Positions 23,970 to 36,840 of a DNA stretch of 64,000 nucleotides are shown one piece after another. Location: positions 345,769 through 409,768 of the forward strand of contig JAUTXW010002190.1 of NCBI GenBank assembly GCA_030620095.1, in the 5' to 3' direction. Origin of the DNA: Kuschelorhynchus macadamiae. Its lineage: Eukaryota; Arthropoda; Insecta; Coleoptera; Curculionidae. A program made the position numbers and the translations under genes. Within the stretch, counting starts at the first letter, position 1; every line of letters begins with the position of its first letter. Below the pieces are notes generated by a model. That model worked only from the letters and a program-made list of their open reading frames with translations, made no database searches and was not told where the DNA came from.

Positions 23970-24295
23970 GGGTGATCGCGTATAATTTTACCCTCCTTTA
24001 ACTTTTTTGTTTTTGCTATTAGAAAAAAATGTGTAATATAAAAGTTTTAGAGTTCATTCTAAACTATTTGCAGCACATATTTTTTTATATACAGGGTGTC
24101 GAATAAAGGTGTGACAGGTTATATTTTTTAAATTAAACGCCCCGTATATTATCGCATTTTGGATTATAAGGACATTTCTAGATATTTTTTATATATAATC
24201 TTCTAAAACTATCTTTAACTGTTTACCAAATACTGACAATTTAAAAGTGACAGTATTGGCCAGAGAGTGCCATAAGAAATACTTTTTCAACAATT
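23970..24295. repeat. Repeat family C fragment (TACAGGGTG end)
   Basis: Similar in inverted orientation to 28200-28420 (shared TTAACTTTTTTGTTTTTG, CAAACTATTTGCAGCACA and TATACAGGGTG blocks) and, further on, to the reverse complement of 27840-27910. A jockey-like copy and another foldback separate it from these relatives. Confidence 0.75.
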
Positions 24296-24359
24296 CCCCG
24301 AAAAAAATTTTTAGATAACTTGACGTGACCTGAGGAACTAGATTCCTGAAAACACCCTT

Positions 24360-26926
24360 TTGTTACGGGTCTTAGTATGGTTCTAATTAATATCGCTTCT
24401 CTAAGAAAAAAAACTGATGAGTTATACCTATTTCTAGAAAAATTGGAGTTCCCCCAACTCGTTGCAATTACTGAGCACTGGCTGAATCTAAACGAACCCT
24501 TTTATGTAGAGAGATTCCACAATAGTTAGATATGACAGAAATAACTCAGCTCATGGAGGAACAGTGATTCTTTCTCTAAATGGGGTTTCGTCTCGGTAAC
24601 TAAATATGACTATTTGTTAGCGGAACTTTTTTGAATTTTCTATAATATATAATCAAAACTTTGACCTCTATGTAATCTGTATTTATAGATCACCAAATTC
24701 TGATGTACAATCTTTCTTTAATTACCTGTTAAATTTGTTAGATAGTCTACTGGCAGCAAAATTCTATGCGGGGTCCTTAATATTGACTATGCTACTGTTT
24801 GTGCCACCCAGAAATATTTAATTTCTATATTCGACTCATTCGGTCTTGCAATGCATATATCGTCTCCAACTAGAATTTCAAAATACTCTTCTTCTATCAT
24901 TGATTACGTTACGTCTGATTTTGCGCCATCAGAGGTTCAATCTCAGGTTTGTAACACAGGCCTTTCCGATCACGAAGCAATATTTTCCAAATTTAGTATT
25001 CCTCTTAGGCCCTTACAGAGATCTCCCCATAGGGGCAGAATTTTCTCGGTCGAATTTGAAAATGTTAACTCAAATTTTAGAGCTTTCTTAAATAAAATTT
25101 TAAGTGCTTTTAATAGGGCCTCCGGCTTAAGATTATCAAACCTAAGCGTCATAAACTGTGGACCACAAATGGACTACGCATTTCGGCTAAAAATATACGT
25201 TCCCTCCTATATATAAAAAAATTTACCGACTCCATTCTTATTCTCGACTATATCTCTAGTTATAGGAGGATCTATATTAAATTCATCAAGTCAGCGAAAA
25301 AATATACTATCAAAAACGTCTAACAGTCTAAAAACTCTCAGTTTTTTGTGACTATGCAAAAGCCTTTGACTGTGTTAGTCATGAAATTTTGATAAGCAAG
25401 CTGAATTTTTATGGAATCCGTAGTATTTCTTTAAATTGGTTTAAATCATATCTCGGGAATAGGCAACAATCTATAAGGGCAAATGGTTCTGATTCTGATT
25501 GTAAATTGATTACAAGTGGAGTTCCTTAAGGTTCGGTCTTGGGACCTATTCTTTTTTTGTTATAAATTAATGATATCACCAACCTAAAAATTAATGGAAA
25601 AATTTCTGTCTTTGCTGACGACACAAGCATAACATGGAGTGATTTTGATACATCGTTTTTACATTCTAATAGTTCCAACTATCTTGTTATGATTAAGGCT
25701 TGGTCGGATTCCAATCTGCTTTGCTTCAATGTGGATAAAACGGTCGCTTTATCTTATAAGGGAACTTTACAACCACTTCAGCTACTAACAGCAATCTTAA
25801 ATACGTTGAGTCGGTTAAATTCCTGGGTTTAAATATAAATAACAACCTAAAATGGTTTAAGCATATTGATACCTTAACTGAAAAACTTTCTACCGCCTGC
25901 TTTGCCATTCGATCAGTTTCAAAAGAACTGGACGTGTCTTCTGCCAGAGTTACTTATTTCTCTCTATTCGAATCCCATCTGCGCTATGGCCTTCCTTTTT
26001 GGGGCTGCTGTACCACCGAGCAATTTCTTAGTATTTTTAGGCTTCAAAAGAGAGCAATCCACTATTTGTTTGGTCTAAATAATAGAACGAATTTCAAATA
26101 CTGAAATATTAACACTTCCTGCATTATTTATGTTAGAAACCGTCTGTTTGATAAGAAAACCACAACATGTATATACTACCAGAAACTCTAGGCGTGACAT
26201 ATACCTTCCCATTCCTTCCACAGTATTAATAAAAAAATCAATTATTTACAACGCCATAAAACTTTACAATCATCATCCAAAACATTTAAAAACAATCCCT
26301 ATATTTGCACTTTTCCGAAAAAAAAAACCAAAGCGTACCTCATTGAAAGACCTTTTTACTGCGTTATTGATTTTTATAATGTATATATCTCACTAAAATG
26401 TTTTTATTTGCTTGTTTACTTAAATCATGTTGCTGCAAGGCATTTGAACATATTTTATAAGGAATGAACTGTCTGATAGTCCGTTAACATTAATTATTTT
26501 TGTTACATATTAGATTAAAGCGATACATTTTCTTTTTTTTTCTGATACACTTAAATTAGTTCAGTACACTTTTTGTTTAACTTCACTTATTTTGCTTGTA
26601 TAACGATAACAAAATAGAGTTTAAGGTCGCGTAATTTCTAATTTCAACGTCATAGAAATTATTCACCTCGCATATACTGTTTATTTCCTTTTGTTAGGTC
26701 ACCTGGATTCATTAACCGCTTTACGGCAATGTTACGAATATAACGAATGTTATAATTACAATTTATGTATTTGCATTGACCTATCGAAAAATTTGATTTT
26801 TTTCGATTAATAGTTCGTTTTTTTCATTGGTTTTGTTTTTTTTTGTTTTAAGGTAAATTTCGCTTTGTCCATAAAATTGTAACAATTTTCCTGCGACAAT
26901 AAAGCATACTTTTGTTTGTTTGTTTC
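24360..26926 (+). pseudogene. Jockey-like non-LTR retrotransposon, copy 1
   Basis: Endonuclease part: LVAITEHWLNLNEP, then HISSPTRIS, SSIIDYVTSD and LSDHEAI, the SDH motif of apurinic-type endonucleases. RT part: CDYAKAFDCVSHEILISKL (motif A), then GVP-stop-GSVLGPILFLL (motif B), FADDTSITWS (catalytic FADD), followed by LGLNINNNLKWFKHID, FESHLRYGLPFWG and LQKRAIHYLFG. The fingers region between endonuclease and motif A is missing. The 3' UTR ends in a CAATAAAG-type signal and a (TTTG)n tail at about 26910-26926. Many stops and frameshifts. A second copy with the same 3' end lies at 36841-38325. Confidence 0.85.
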
Positions 26927-27833
26927 ACAGGCTGTAAGATCTAAACCGTTGAGATCAAGAATGGCGGTTTGCACATTCCTATATTAGTTTTTCATAAGCT
27001 ATCGATTGACAGTAACCTTGAATTTAATCCAAGATTAAAAAGTGTCTGTTACATTTAAACAAATAAAATATAACTTTTGTTAGATATCAGTAAATGTATA
27101 TGTCTACATGGCAGCAATATAAATATTTTAAATATAGATCTGTTTGAACGTACCTCCATTCAGTTCAATGCACTTTACTAAGGTTCTTAGTAATTTTTTC
27201 AAAGCGTTTTTTATCGACTAGAATAATTAGTATTTATTACATTTATTTCATTTGTTATGAGTAGCTTCAAGTGTTCGATATTCTCTATATTATTCGCGCT
27301 AACTTTATTTATTAGTGTGAGCCGTTTCCGTTACCGGGAAATATCGTTTCCGTAAATAACCATCTCGTTAAAATGTTTGGAAACTGGATTGGAAGAAATA
27401 TCAGCCCCCACCTGACACCTGACGCTTTCTTGTAGGGTACACTGAAAGATAAGGGTTAATGCGAATATTATAGAGAATCTCGAACATCTTAAGCTACTCA
27501 TAAGAAATTAAATAAATACTAATTATTTTGAGTCGATAAGAAACTCTTAGAAAAAATTAGGAAGAAACTTAAGTAAAGTACATTAAGTTGAATGGAGATC
27601 CGGTCGAATACCTCTATCTTTAGAATATCTATATTTTTGCTCTATAGATATAGTTCTTTATTGATATCTAATAAAAGTTTTATTTTATTTTATTTGTTTA
27701 AATGTAACCGACAGTTTTTAACTTCGGATTAAATCCAAAGTTCCTGTCAATAGATAACTTAAGATGAAAAACTAAGATAAGAATGTGCGAATCGGTTTTT
27801 TTGATCTCAAACGTTTTAGTTCTTACAGCCTGT
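26927..27833. mobile_element. Foldback element, about 0.9 kb
   Basis: The left end ACAGGCTGTAAG at 26927 is inverted at the right end 27822-27833, and homology extends through most of each arm, for example the TTTGTTAGATATCARTAAA and TTCTCTATAWTATTCGC blocks. The unpaired centre lies near 27300-27450. Arms are diverged with indels. It begins directly at the (TTTG)n tail of the jockey-like copy, so one of the two inserted next to the other. No coding capacity. Confidence 0.8.
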
Positions 27834-27839
27834 CAAATT

Positions 27840-29128
27840 GCCAAAATGCATCAATATTGTAAATTTTAAATTGTCAATATCTGGTAGACAGTTAAAGATA
27901 GGTTTAAAATATTATTTATAAAAAATATTTCATTTTTACATTATATTTTTCCCACCCTGTACAACACAAAGAAAATATTTTTATCAAAGACCTCTTCCGC
28001 TTATTAATTAAACAAATAATGGCCTTTAAGAATTTTTTTATTTTTTAAAAATCGGCTGAGGCATTTCTGAGATACATTCTCCTAAAAATGACAAAAAAAT
28101 TTGCTGTGTCGATTTTTTGAGCAGTTTATATAATTTCCTTCAGCATTCTAGGTATTTGCTAGCAACGATCTTAAACTATGTGAATAAACAATTTCCTTAG
28201 AATCCAAAAATGTGATAATATATAGGGTGTTTCATTTAAAAAAATATAACCGTGACTTGTCACGTTTTTATGCGGCACCCTGTATATAAGAAAATCTGTG
28301 CTGCAAATAGTTTGGAATGAGTCCTAAAACTTTGGTATTCGACATTTTTTTTCTAATATCAAAAACAAAAAAGTTAAAGCAGGTAACATTATACACGGTA
28401 CAAGACATGTTATAAATTTTAATTTGGCTCCAAATGTTAGCTAAAGAAAACTTTATCTTTATAGAAGATACCTCAGTTAAAGGTCTTACATGTAGTAATT
28501 ATAGACATAAGCACTTCGTCATACAGTTCCAGACATTAATTTTCTCTAAATTGGCTTAAATTATTGTCACAAGTTTTACTATAGAGGGATAATATGCATG
28601 CTAAGTTCAAAAAATGTGTCAGCGACTTTCTACATTTTTCATTATTATTTAAAACGAGCACGCCTTTTGTATCTGTTTAATTAAAATCGCAGAATTCTAA
28701 AACTTAGGATATTTCATGCTATATGAAGAACCGATATTTTGTAAACAAAGGACCACTACTGTCAATTTTTCTACGTTCGTAAATTATAGAATGTTAAAAA
28801 ATATTAGCCCATTTCAAATATTCGTAATATTCTTAATTGTAAGCCGATCCTTCCAATATTTTTTGCACTCACTCTTGTTTATTCACATAGTTTAAGATTG
28901 CTGCAAGCAGATAGCTAGAAGTCTGAAGGAAATTATATAAACTGCGCAAAAAATTAGTCGACTCAGCAAAGTTGTAGAAGAATGTATCTCGGAAATGCCT
29001 CAGCCGATTTTTAAAAATTAAAAAGATTCTAAAAGTCCATTATTTGTTTAATCAATAACCTGAAGAGGTCTTTGATAAAAATAATTTTTCTTTGTGTTGT
29101 ACAGGGTGCGAAAAAATATAATGTAGAA
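27840..29128. repeat. Foldback of repeat family C
   Basis: About 27925-28200 is inverted at 28866-29128, sharing ATTATTTGTTTAATYAATA, AAAATCGGCTGAGGCATTTC and GAAGGAAATTATATAAACTG on opposite strands. Both outer edges carry a TGTACAGGGTG-type sequence. The inner part 28200-28420 is the inverted relative of 23970-24190. Confidence 0.8.
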
Positions 29129-29868
29129 ATGAAAAATTTTAACTCTCTGCCCCTCTTGCAATAGTTCTTCTAGAAATTTCATAGTAATCACATTTAGAAG
29201 CTTTATTCGATATTTTGGGCCGTATTGGTGTTTTTTATTTTTTTGTTTAGAAAAAAAGTTACAGGGTATTTCCTAAATTAAAAAATTTAAAATTTCGGGA
29301 CTTTATTATCCCAGCTTTTCTGTATACAGAAGCATAGCAGTTTTGCACTTTTTTTGTTTAGAAAAAAAGGGTATTCTCAAAAACCTTGTATTTTTGAAAT
29401 TACAAAAATTAAAAATTTCTGTGTACTCTTTTTATTAATGTGGAATTTTCGGGACTTTATTGTCCTAGTTGGATAGTATGCCGAGACGAACAGCAGAAGT
29501 TTTCGCGTCTACAGAAAAATCTAGAATTGTGGCAACGTCGCCCATGCATTTTTTAAGTTTGGTGTGCATTATATTCCTTCGAGTATTCCTCCCTATTTTT
29601 TTGCAATAAGTTAACAACTGCAAAAATTGTTACAATAACTTAAGCGGTTTTAGAGAAAATTGACAATTTCTGCACTTTCTACTAAACTTGTATAATTTCA
29701 TATGTACCTGGAACTGCATGGCAAAGTACCAGTGGCAATACTTACTATAGATAAGCTCCTAACTCAGGCAGTATAAAGGTTAAGTTTTCTTTAATAGGCG
29801 TTTTCTACGCAGCTACCTTAAAATCTATGAAATTTACATGTATTTAAGCTTTATGTCACACCCTGTAC
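29098..29868. mobile_element. Possible MITE with TGTACAGGGTG ends
   Basis: TTGTACAGGGTGCG at 29098 and its inverted counterpart CACACCCTGTACAA ending near 29868 bracket about 770 bp without coding capacity. The left end is shared with the family C foldback, so this may be a separate element abutting it or an alternative boundary. Confidence 0.4.
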
Positions 29869-29869
29869 A

Positions 29870-32039
29870 AAAAAGACTTTAATTTTAGAATAAATCAGCT
29901 AAAAAAATTGGGAAAAGCGGTATATAATATTGAAAATTACGAGCGATTGAAGTTGACTCGAATTATTAAATACTCCATAATTAGTGAATATTAACTATAA
30001 CTATATATATAAATTAAATTCCATTAAAATTAAGAACTACCAACACAATACTTTAAAAGCTTCATAACTCCGTTTAGTGGAGGCGTGATACGCTGCCGTT
30101 TTCTCTTAGCTTTGTGTTAATGATTGTCAAGAATCCCCTAACCTAGAGACTTTTAACATCAAAGCTTACAAATCGGCCATTCTGTTCTAATCTAAAACTT
30201 TAAATAACTAAGCTTATGTGCAAAGAATACCATATTGTTCGTATGTGCAGCAAGACATAACAACGTGATTTCAGTTTGTTTTCATCTGACAAAGTTAGAA
30301 TCGAACTGAAAATAGTTATAACGCCCAACCAAGTCCATTTGAATACAACATATCTGTTAAATTTTTACCCACAGATAAGGCAAATGCTATCATCGTATTG
30401 CATGTGATGAATCAGAAGTCGCGCGTTGCGTCGGTGTCGTCAGAATCGAAAAATAACTATAGACTAAATGCCAGCGATCTCACTGCGTCAGTATAAAGAA
30501 AAGTCTGTCAATTGGAAAATATAAGGAATATATAACGGACAGATAGGAACTTGAGATTTTTTGAGTAAACACGTTGATGAGATTACCAATAAAGGGAAAT
30601 CCTGAATTTTTACATTGCATTGCACAACGACCGGAAGACATTTCATTTCTGTTTTTGTAGAAAAATGACATTTTCAGAAACAAATCCTGTAGATTTACTC
30701 CACTAAGAGTTAAAGTGCACCTTACCCTATATTAAGCAAGCCTCCTCATCTACCAAAGATACACAAAAACAACACGTTGCCGGTCAAATCAACAACCAGT
30801 TCCAGAAACTTACCAACAAGCGAATATTTCAAATACTTGCTATAGATTATCAAATTTGTATTAATCTTAGATAAAACAGAATGACTGTCACTAGAGGAGT
30901 TTTGGATTTGTTACAGTAGTTCTTACTTCCAAATCGACTATGACTTTTATGCCTAGGATGACGCGATGGACTGCCGATGGGCTCATCGCACACAGTTGGC
31001 TTCAGTAAAAATATTCGTAAGAAAAATTGACTAAAAAAATAGAATCCGCTCTCATATTCAGCATCCCTCATACATTTAGGATCGAGTTCCATTCAAATCA
31101 TAGCTGACCATTTTGTGAATTTAACTTATTTTTTCAAATTTATTTCCTTGTTAAAAAGTCATCATTTCAAAACCACAAATTTCAATCATACTATCGTGCA
31201 CAATCTATAACCATTTTAATTTTTAGGGAAAATAATTACCACGTATTTTCCACCCTGCTCCATCAACACCCAAGCGGGAACATAGTTGACCTATACAATT
31301 CGATATGGAAAAAAGGGTCGATTAGTACTTCATTTTAAATTATTAAATTGTCCTCTTAATGACATCAAGTTTATTAAATTTGGTTAATAATTTAGTGAGA
31401 GGCTATAATAAATTAAATGTTAAACTCGTCGTAGACATTAATTTATTAAATATTGAAATTGACCACCACTAGCTCCCATGAAATAATTAAGATTTTGTTG
31501 TTTGTTGTGACACTCATTTAAAAATCGTAGTTGTAACACTTTAATGTTGTTGTGGCTGAGTAGAATATAGTTTTAAGATGCCTTTTTCTTTTTTACAACG
31601 TCCAGAACCCATGTCATACGCAAGTTATAATGCGGAGGAGCTCTATCTTGCTGAAATACGCCCTAATTTTCTTAATATTATTCATTGTTTTTAATTTCCT
31701 TTGCAATTTTTGGATTGCTTTCAGCTACCGTTCTAATGATGCATCTTTCTATTGAGGAACAATATAAAATCATCCTAAAAGCATAGATCAAAAATAAAAG
31801 TCGGCGAAGTTGGTCGTCCACTTTATTCTATAAAATAAAAGTATCCTTGATATATTGAAGCCAAAGTGTAGATTTTATATTTGGTGTATTGGTTTCGTAA
31901 CTTTCCATAAATATATTGGCTATCACCGGAGAAAGCCAGAGGTCTATCAGTACCCATGCTTAAAACTCAAATTCCACTTAAAATAAGAACTACCAAGACA
32001 AACAATTTAACAGCTCTATAACGCTGGAACCTGTGGTGG
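29870..32039. other. AT-rich stretch with dispersed repeat B pieces
   Basis: No gene established. About 30005-30080 and 31955-32030 share TTAARAATAAGAACTACCAA and neighbouring blocks (repeat B); 31855-31925 resembles 23760-23835. One exon-like minus-strand segment at 30927-31030 is discussed as a finding. Confidence 0.5.
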
Positions 32040-33250
32040 AATTAAATATATCGTACGATAACTTTGAGGTTACTAACTCGTTAGAATTCGTAGATAAAAT
32101 TAGGAATGTTCGCTTAAAAGAAGGTGAAATTTTAATATCTTTTGATTGATCTTTACCACTAGCTTTAGAGTATCTAAAGGAACTACTAACTACTAATTCA
32201 ATAATTTGAAGAAAGAAATTATTGATGAATATTTGTTTCTCACAAAATTATGAATCAAAATTTTTTTCAGTTCAACAATAAATATTATAAACAACTTGAG
32301 GGAACTGCGATGGGCAATTGCTTCGTTCCTTGCAAATTTGTTTATGGATAGATGAGAAACCTAATTCACAAAAGAACTCAAGTATTTCCCAAGGGTGTGG
32401 TACAGATCGTAGACGATATATTTGCTACTTTTGATACTAAAACAGAAAATTGGGATACTTTCTTAGAAACATTAAACAATAAATATCCTGCCATTAATTT
32501 TACGTACGAAAAGGAGAACAATGGGCGAATTTAGGAACAATTTCCCGATACGTTAGTTATTAGAAATAACAATAAATTAGAATTTGATATTTATAGGAAA
32601 TTTACTAATACTGATACCGACTCATTTCATTGCCGTCAACACAAAATGGCAGCATCTCATTTCTTAACTCACAGGTTACTCAAAATGTTTCATTAAATAA
32701 AGAACTTTTTAACAATGAAATGAATCGGATTAAAAATATAGCTAAAAGTAATGGATGTAATGATAATTTTGTACATAAATTAGTAAATAGACATAAGCAT
32801 AAGAAAATGTTAAAAGATGCCACTACTCTTCATGCACCTGAGGCTCCCAATAAGTAATCCCATATTATCCCGGATATACGCGAAGTCTAGAAAAAGTATT
32901 TAAAAACGTAGGTTTTAGAGTGAAAAATCTCCTTGAAAACCCTAAAAATAAAGTCGACTTAAAAGAGAGGAATGGCATCTATGAAATTGGCTGTAATGAC
33001 TGCGATCTAAAATATGTTAGGCAAACTAAACGCTCTATAAGCATTCGTTTTAAAGAACACATGGCACATTTAAGATACAGAAGAACAGAAAAGTCAAGCG
33101 TTGCCCAACATGTTTTAGAAAACAATCATCAAATAGGAATAAATAATCTTAAGTTAATTAAAAATCTATCTAACAGATTATTGGATGCATTTGAGAGTAT
33201 AGAAATAGTTAAATTTTATTCCCTAAAGTCCACTCTATTGCTTACTTGAC
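32040..33250 (+). pseudogene. Decayed Penelope-like element: RT plus GIY-YIG endonuclease
   Basis: RT pieces in order: SLEFVDKIRNVRLKEGEILI then SFD (motif A), KYYKQLEGTAMGNCF (motif B region), VQIVDDIFATFD (catalytic VDD box), and LEFDIYRKFTNTDTDSF, the PLE-typical segment after the palm. The endonuclease piece reads GIYEIGCNDCDLKYVRQTKR then RFKEH and FESIEI; the YIG signature has become YVR, although the GIY, the basic RFKEH helix and the late glutamate are visible. Two reading-frame breaks and several stops make it non-functional. A hammerhead core follows about 85 bp downstream, as expected for a PLE terminal repeat. Upstream it is truncated into repeat B. Confidence 0.85.
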
Positions 33251-33334
33251 AACGGTGCAGTCGGATGCAACCAAGTGTGACCACATTTACCTATAAATAG
33301 TCTCGGTTAGGATAAGTTACTTTAGTTTATATCA

Positions 33335-33377
33335 TCTGCTGATGATACTAACTTGGATAGCGAAACGAGGGTCCAGA
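33335..33377 (+). ncRNA. Hammerhead ribozyme motif with consensus core, 3' of the PLE
   Basis: TCTG (stem I), CTGATGA (full consensus core), a 16-nt stem II region with only a CTA/TAG pairing, GAAAC, GAGG loop, GTC and CAGA (stem I partner). All invariant core bases are present: CUGAUGA, GAAA and UC at the cleavage site. Stem III is two pairs (A-U, C-G) closed by GAGG, the minimal form described for PLE hammerheads. Stem II is poor, so present activity is uncertain. Confidence 0.6.
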
Positions 33378-33403
33378 ACGTAACAAGTTGTGGTATGGTG
33401 TAG

Positions 33404-33965
33404 TTAGAACTCTTGTATTTTGATGAATCGTTTGTAGTTTTTATGCAAACTGGTTAAGGTGTTTGCTTTAAGTAAAGACAGGCAAAGTTTATTGATGCGA
33501 GTTTTAAAGTCTTGTAGGTTAGGAGAAGAGTTTACTTCTTTTCCTTTGCTGAGTCTTTGGAGGTGGACGGTGAGGGGATGCATGTGGTTTGATGCTCGGG
33601 TCTTCCTGGCTAGAATGGTTAAGGAAGGCATAATGAATGATAGTTTGTCAGAACAGAATCCGTGGTAGATGTAAGCTTCCTTATGATATTTGGATCATCA
33701 ATCAGACGAATAGTTCTTCCTTGGACAAAGTCAAAAATGTTAAGGATTAAAGGAGAGGCTCCCCATATATGCGAGTAATACTCAAGGCTGGGTCTGATTT
33801 GCGAAATGTAAACGGTATACAAGTTAGCAGAAAAGAAGTATTTTCGACCTTAGAAAAGGAAACCCAATTTTTTCGCGGCTGCTCTGGCCATTGAAGTGAT
33901 TATGCCAGCAAAGATCTTTGTGAAAAAAGAAACCAACTAGGCTGAAGGAATCGGGCTTCAAGCAT
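33404..33965 (-). pseudogene. C-terminal RT/thumb fragment of a jockey/CR1-like element
   Basis: Minus-strand translation shows ARAAAKKLGFLF, YTVYISQIRPSLEYYSHIWG, VQGRTIRLIDDP and, after a stop, PSLTILARKTRASNHMHPLT and LQDFKTRINKLCLSLLK. This is the characteristic tail of non-LTR RT proteins lacking RNase H (RPSLEYCSHIWGGAP ... VQRRAIRLI ... LQxFKxxVxKxL). At least two stops. It ends at 33404, next to the PLE 3' end, so the two elements are oriented tail to tail. Confidence 0.75.
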
Positions 33966-36195
33966 TTAATTATTTGCTTAAACGATATGGGTATTGGAAG
34001 ATAATTCAGTTATATCGATAACGATGTACTTGTGCAGTTGTACCTCACAAGTATACCGCTACGTCTATGGCTGGCCTTACGCATAATTGCACATAACTAT
34101 TATCTAAAAAGGCATTCTTAAATTTAACTTTTAGTTGACGCTTGGTCACTAGTCGAAACAGAGTACAGTGATCAATAATAGTCATTGAACGTCTTACAAT
34201 TAAGTTATTTCCATATTCATAGATTTTCTATCACTTATATAAAACTGTATATAATTGTTTACCAGCGATATAAAACAACTATCCCTGTTTTGAACTCATG
34301 TCACAAGGTTGCCATAATTTATAAACGTTTTTAATAATACTTAACTAAAAAAAATATTGTCGCAAATAATACACGAATTTTGTTATTTAACTGGCATCAA
34401 ACTCCAAGGGAAAATTAAATGTAATTAACTCACTGACATATTTTGCTGCAAGCTGTGTCCGTTGAAACAATTATTCAAGCACAAAAGGGAAACTTCTACC
34501 CAATTTAAAAATGGTTTCCCACAGGACGTTTTAACTGAAAAGAGCTAAACCATGTTTGCAGGTCGTTAACGATGCATTTTATGGAACATGTGTGCTATTC
34601 ATGTCTAATATTTTTTTAATATTTGTGCTAAAATATTGGATTAAATTAAAATTTCCTATGGAGTTTAAAAACAAATCAACTTATCTGCTCGATTTCATCC
34701 AATTTAATATGAAACATCATTGATGGTTGCTACTATATAAGTTTTTATTATTACCAATATATCTGTTAAATCTACTCAATAGTCAAACGATTTTCTAATA
34801 AAGAAAACAATGTTTCTTGATTCTTTCCATATTAATTTATACGTAACTTTCTCGTAAAATGGAGTCAGTTACTCTAACTCTAAAGAGTTTAAGCAAAAAC
34901 TTAGATTAATGACGTTACTCTAATTGTATTACAGAAATACCAACTAAACTAAAATTCGTTTTGTATCAGCTGCGGAAATAAAACACTTCTCGTATAAAGA
35001 TTCTATTGGGTTAAATTATTTTTTTCTAGAAAGATGACCTATAAATCTATCAAAATAAATCCATCCACAACTGTCTTGACTTTGTATGCAAATTTTATAT
35101 TCTTTTTTATTATTCGTTCCTCCAGAAGAAGAATGTACTACGAAATCTAAGTTTCAAATGTTTAGATATTAGTTTTCGTGTAGCCTATGGTTGGTTATTT
35201 AGTAACTTTAATTTTAATGTTGAGAAGCATTTTTGTACCTGTAGCTAAAAATTCAGGTGATTATTAGTAGTTCTTATAACAAGAGCTTACTTTTAAAAAA
35301 AGCTGTTTTTACTTTAACTAAAATTATTAAAGTTTCAACTATCTAGTTTTAACGATTTTTCAGTAAAATATTTTTTTTGAGTTTGCGGTTTGGAGTGACA
35401 TGACTTAGTTCAGTAATATATTTACTTTCAAATTAAATTATATAAAGTTATTTATCTAAACTTCTGAGAAATAAGTTAAGCAAAATATGAAAGTTAGTTC
35501 AATTAATAGATTTTCAATGAAGTATTACATTAGAATTAATGAGAATACAATATATTACAACTTGCAATCAAAAACAAAACAGAGTTGTGCTCTAATGTTT
35601 ATTAATAAATATCTTTTTCATAAGCACTCTATATATTATAAGACGACCAAAATTGAGTATTAACATATATTTTATGAAACTGTATCAACAAGGCAAACAT
35701 TTTTAAATCCCAAACAAAATAAATTCAGTTATTGTGACCCCTTAATTTTTGCAAACATGCATCTTCAAAGGTAGCCAGGGGATCAACATGCGCCCATGTT
35801 TATTTGATCAAGATATCGAGAGATAAAATGTCAAGATGACATCAATGGATCGAGGAGTTTATTTTAAGGTCCTTTGAGTACCCAAATAGGAAATGAGAAC
35901 AAAGACATAATTACATATTAAATACGCAATAAAAAAATTTAATCAAGATTAGTTTAAATAGTATATATAATAGATATTTAGCAGTTTTGTGAAAGTTTGT
36001 AATATTTTGAAGATCCGCTTGTGCTTATTAAATAATACATACCTATGTACAGAATAACAGATAACCTATTTGGTTTTGAGATATTATGAAAATGGTATTT
36101 AGGATTAAACAAAAAACACATCAATTAGCATATTTATTTTATTCCTGCTGTTAGAGAAACGTTTACGAAGTATATGTGATGATATTACAATACAT
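33966..36195. other. AT-rich stretch without recognised genes
   Basis: Nothing recognisable beyond short open frames. Confidence 0.5.
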
Positions 36196-36328
36196 TTAAC
36201 AGTAGAAATATTCAACACTATAGAATAAAATACATAACTATTAGATAAATTCAAGGTCAAATTAACAGTAGAAATATTCAACACTATAGAATAAAATAGA
36301 TAACTATTTAGATAAATTCAAGGTCAAA
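36196..36328 (+). repeat. 66-bp tandem duplication
   Basis: The unit 36196-36261 (TTAACAGTAGAAATATTCAA...) repeats at 36262-36328 with one substitution and one inserted T. Confidence 0.97.
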
Positions 36329-36840
36329 TCAGAGAAGGTGTCTTTTCAAAAACTCAGCATAATTAAATGATTATCTGAAATATAACACCTTAAGACATGT
36401 TTAAATGGTCTTCAGGCTTCTCCTAATAGTGGATATTCAGCCCTATTTTTTAAAATGTAATTTTGGAAATCAAAAATGTATTAACCTAATTTTGTTTTGG
36501 GCTTTTCTCCTCTTCACTGAGATAAATTATATGTATTTAAAAAAACCGTCGAAAACTTTCAAACGGAGAGTGACATATAATAATGACATGACGATGAGAA
36601 ATAGAGATGTCGAACAACGCCAGCAATAGCCTATCTGGCGGGAAGTAAAACTTGGTCTCGAGCTTACGATTGGGATTGCGTGTATTGTAATTCAGATGAT
36701 AAAAGCGACCATGACTGTTGATAAAAACGATTCAGATGGTAGAAATTTGCCTGGTGAAACTGAGGAGAACGACATATTGTTACAAGTTTATAATTTATTT
36801 TACTGGGTGGTACGCTCAACGTATATACAAGGAGAAAATT
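36329..36840. other. Spacer without recognised genes
   Basis: A 74-codon frame at 36405-36629 has no recognisable motif and is probably chance. Confidence 0.4.
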
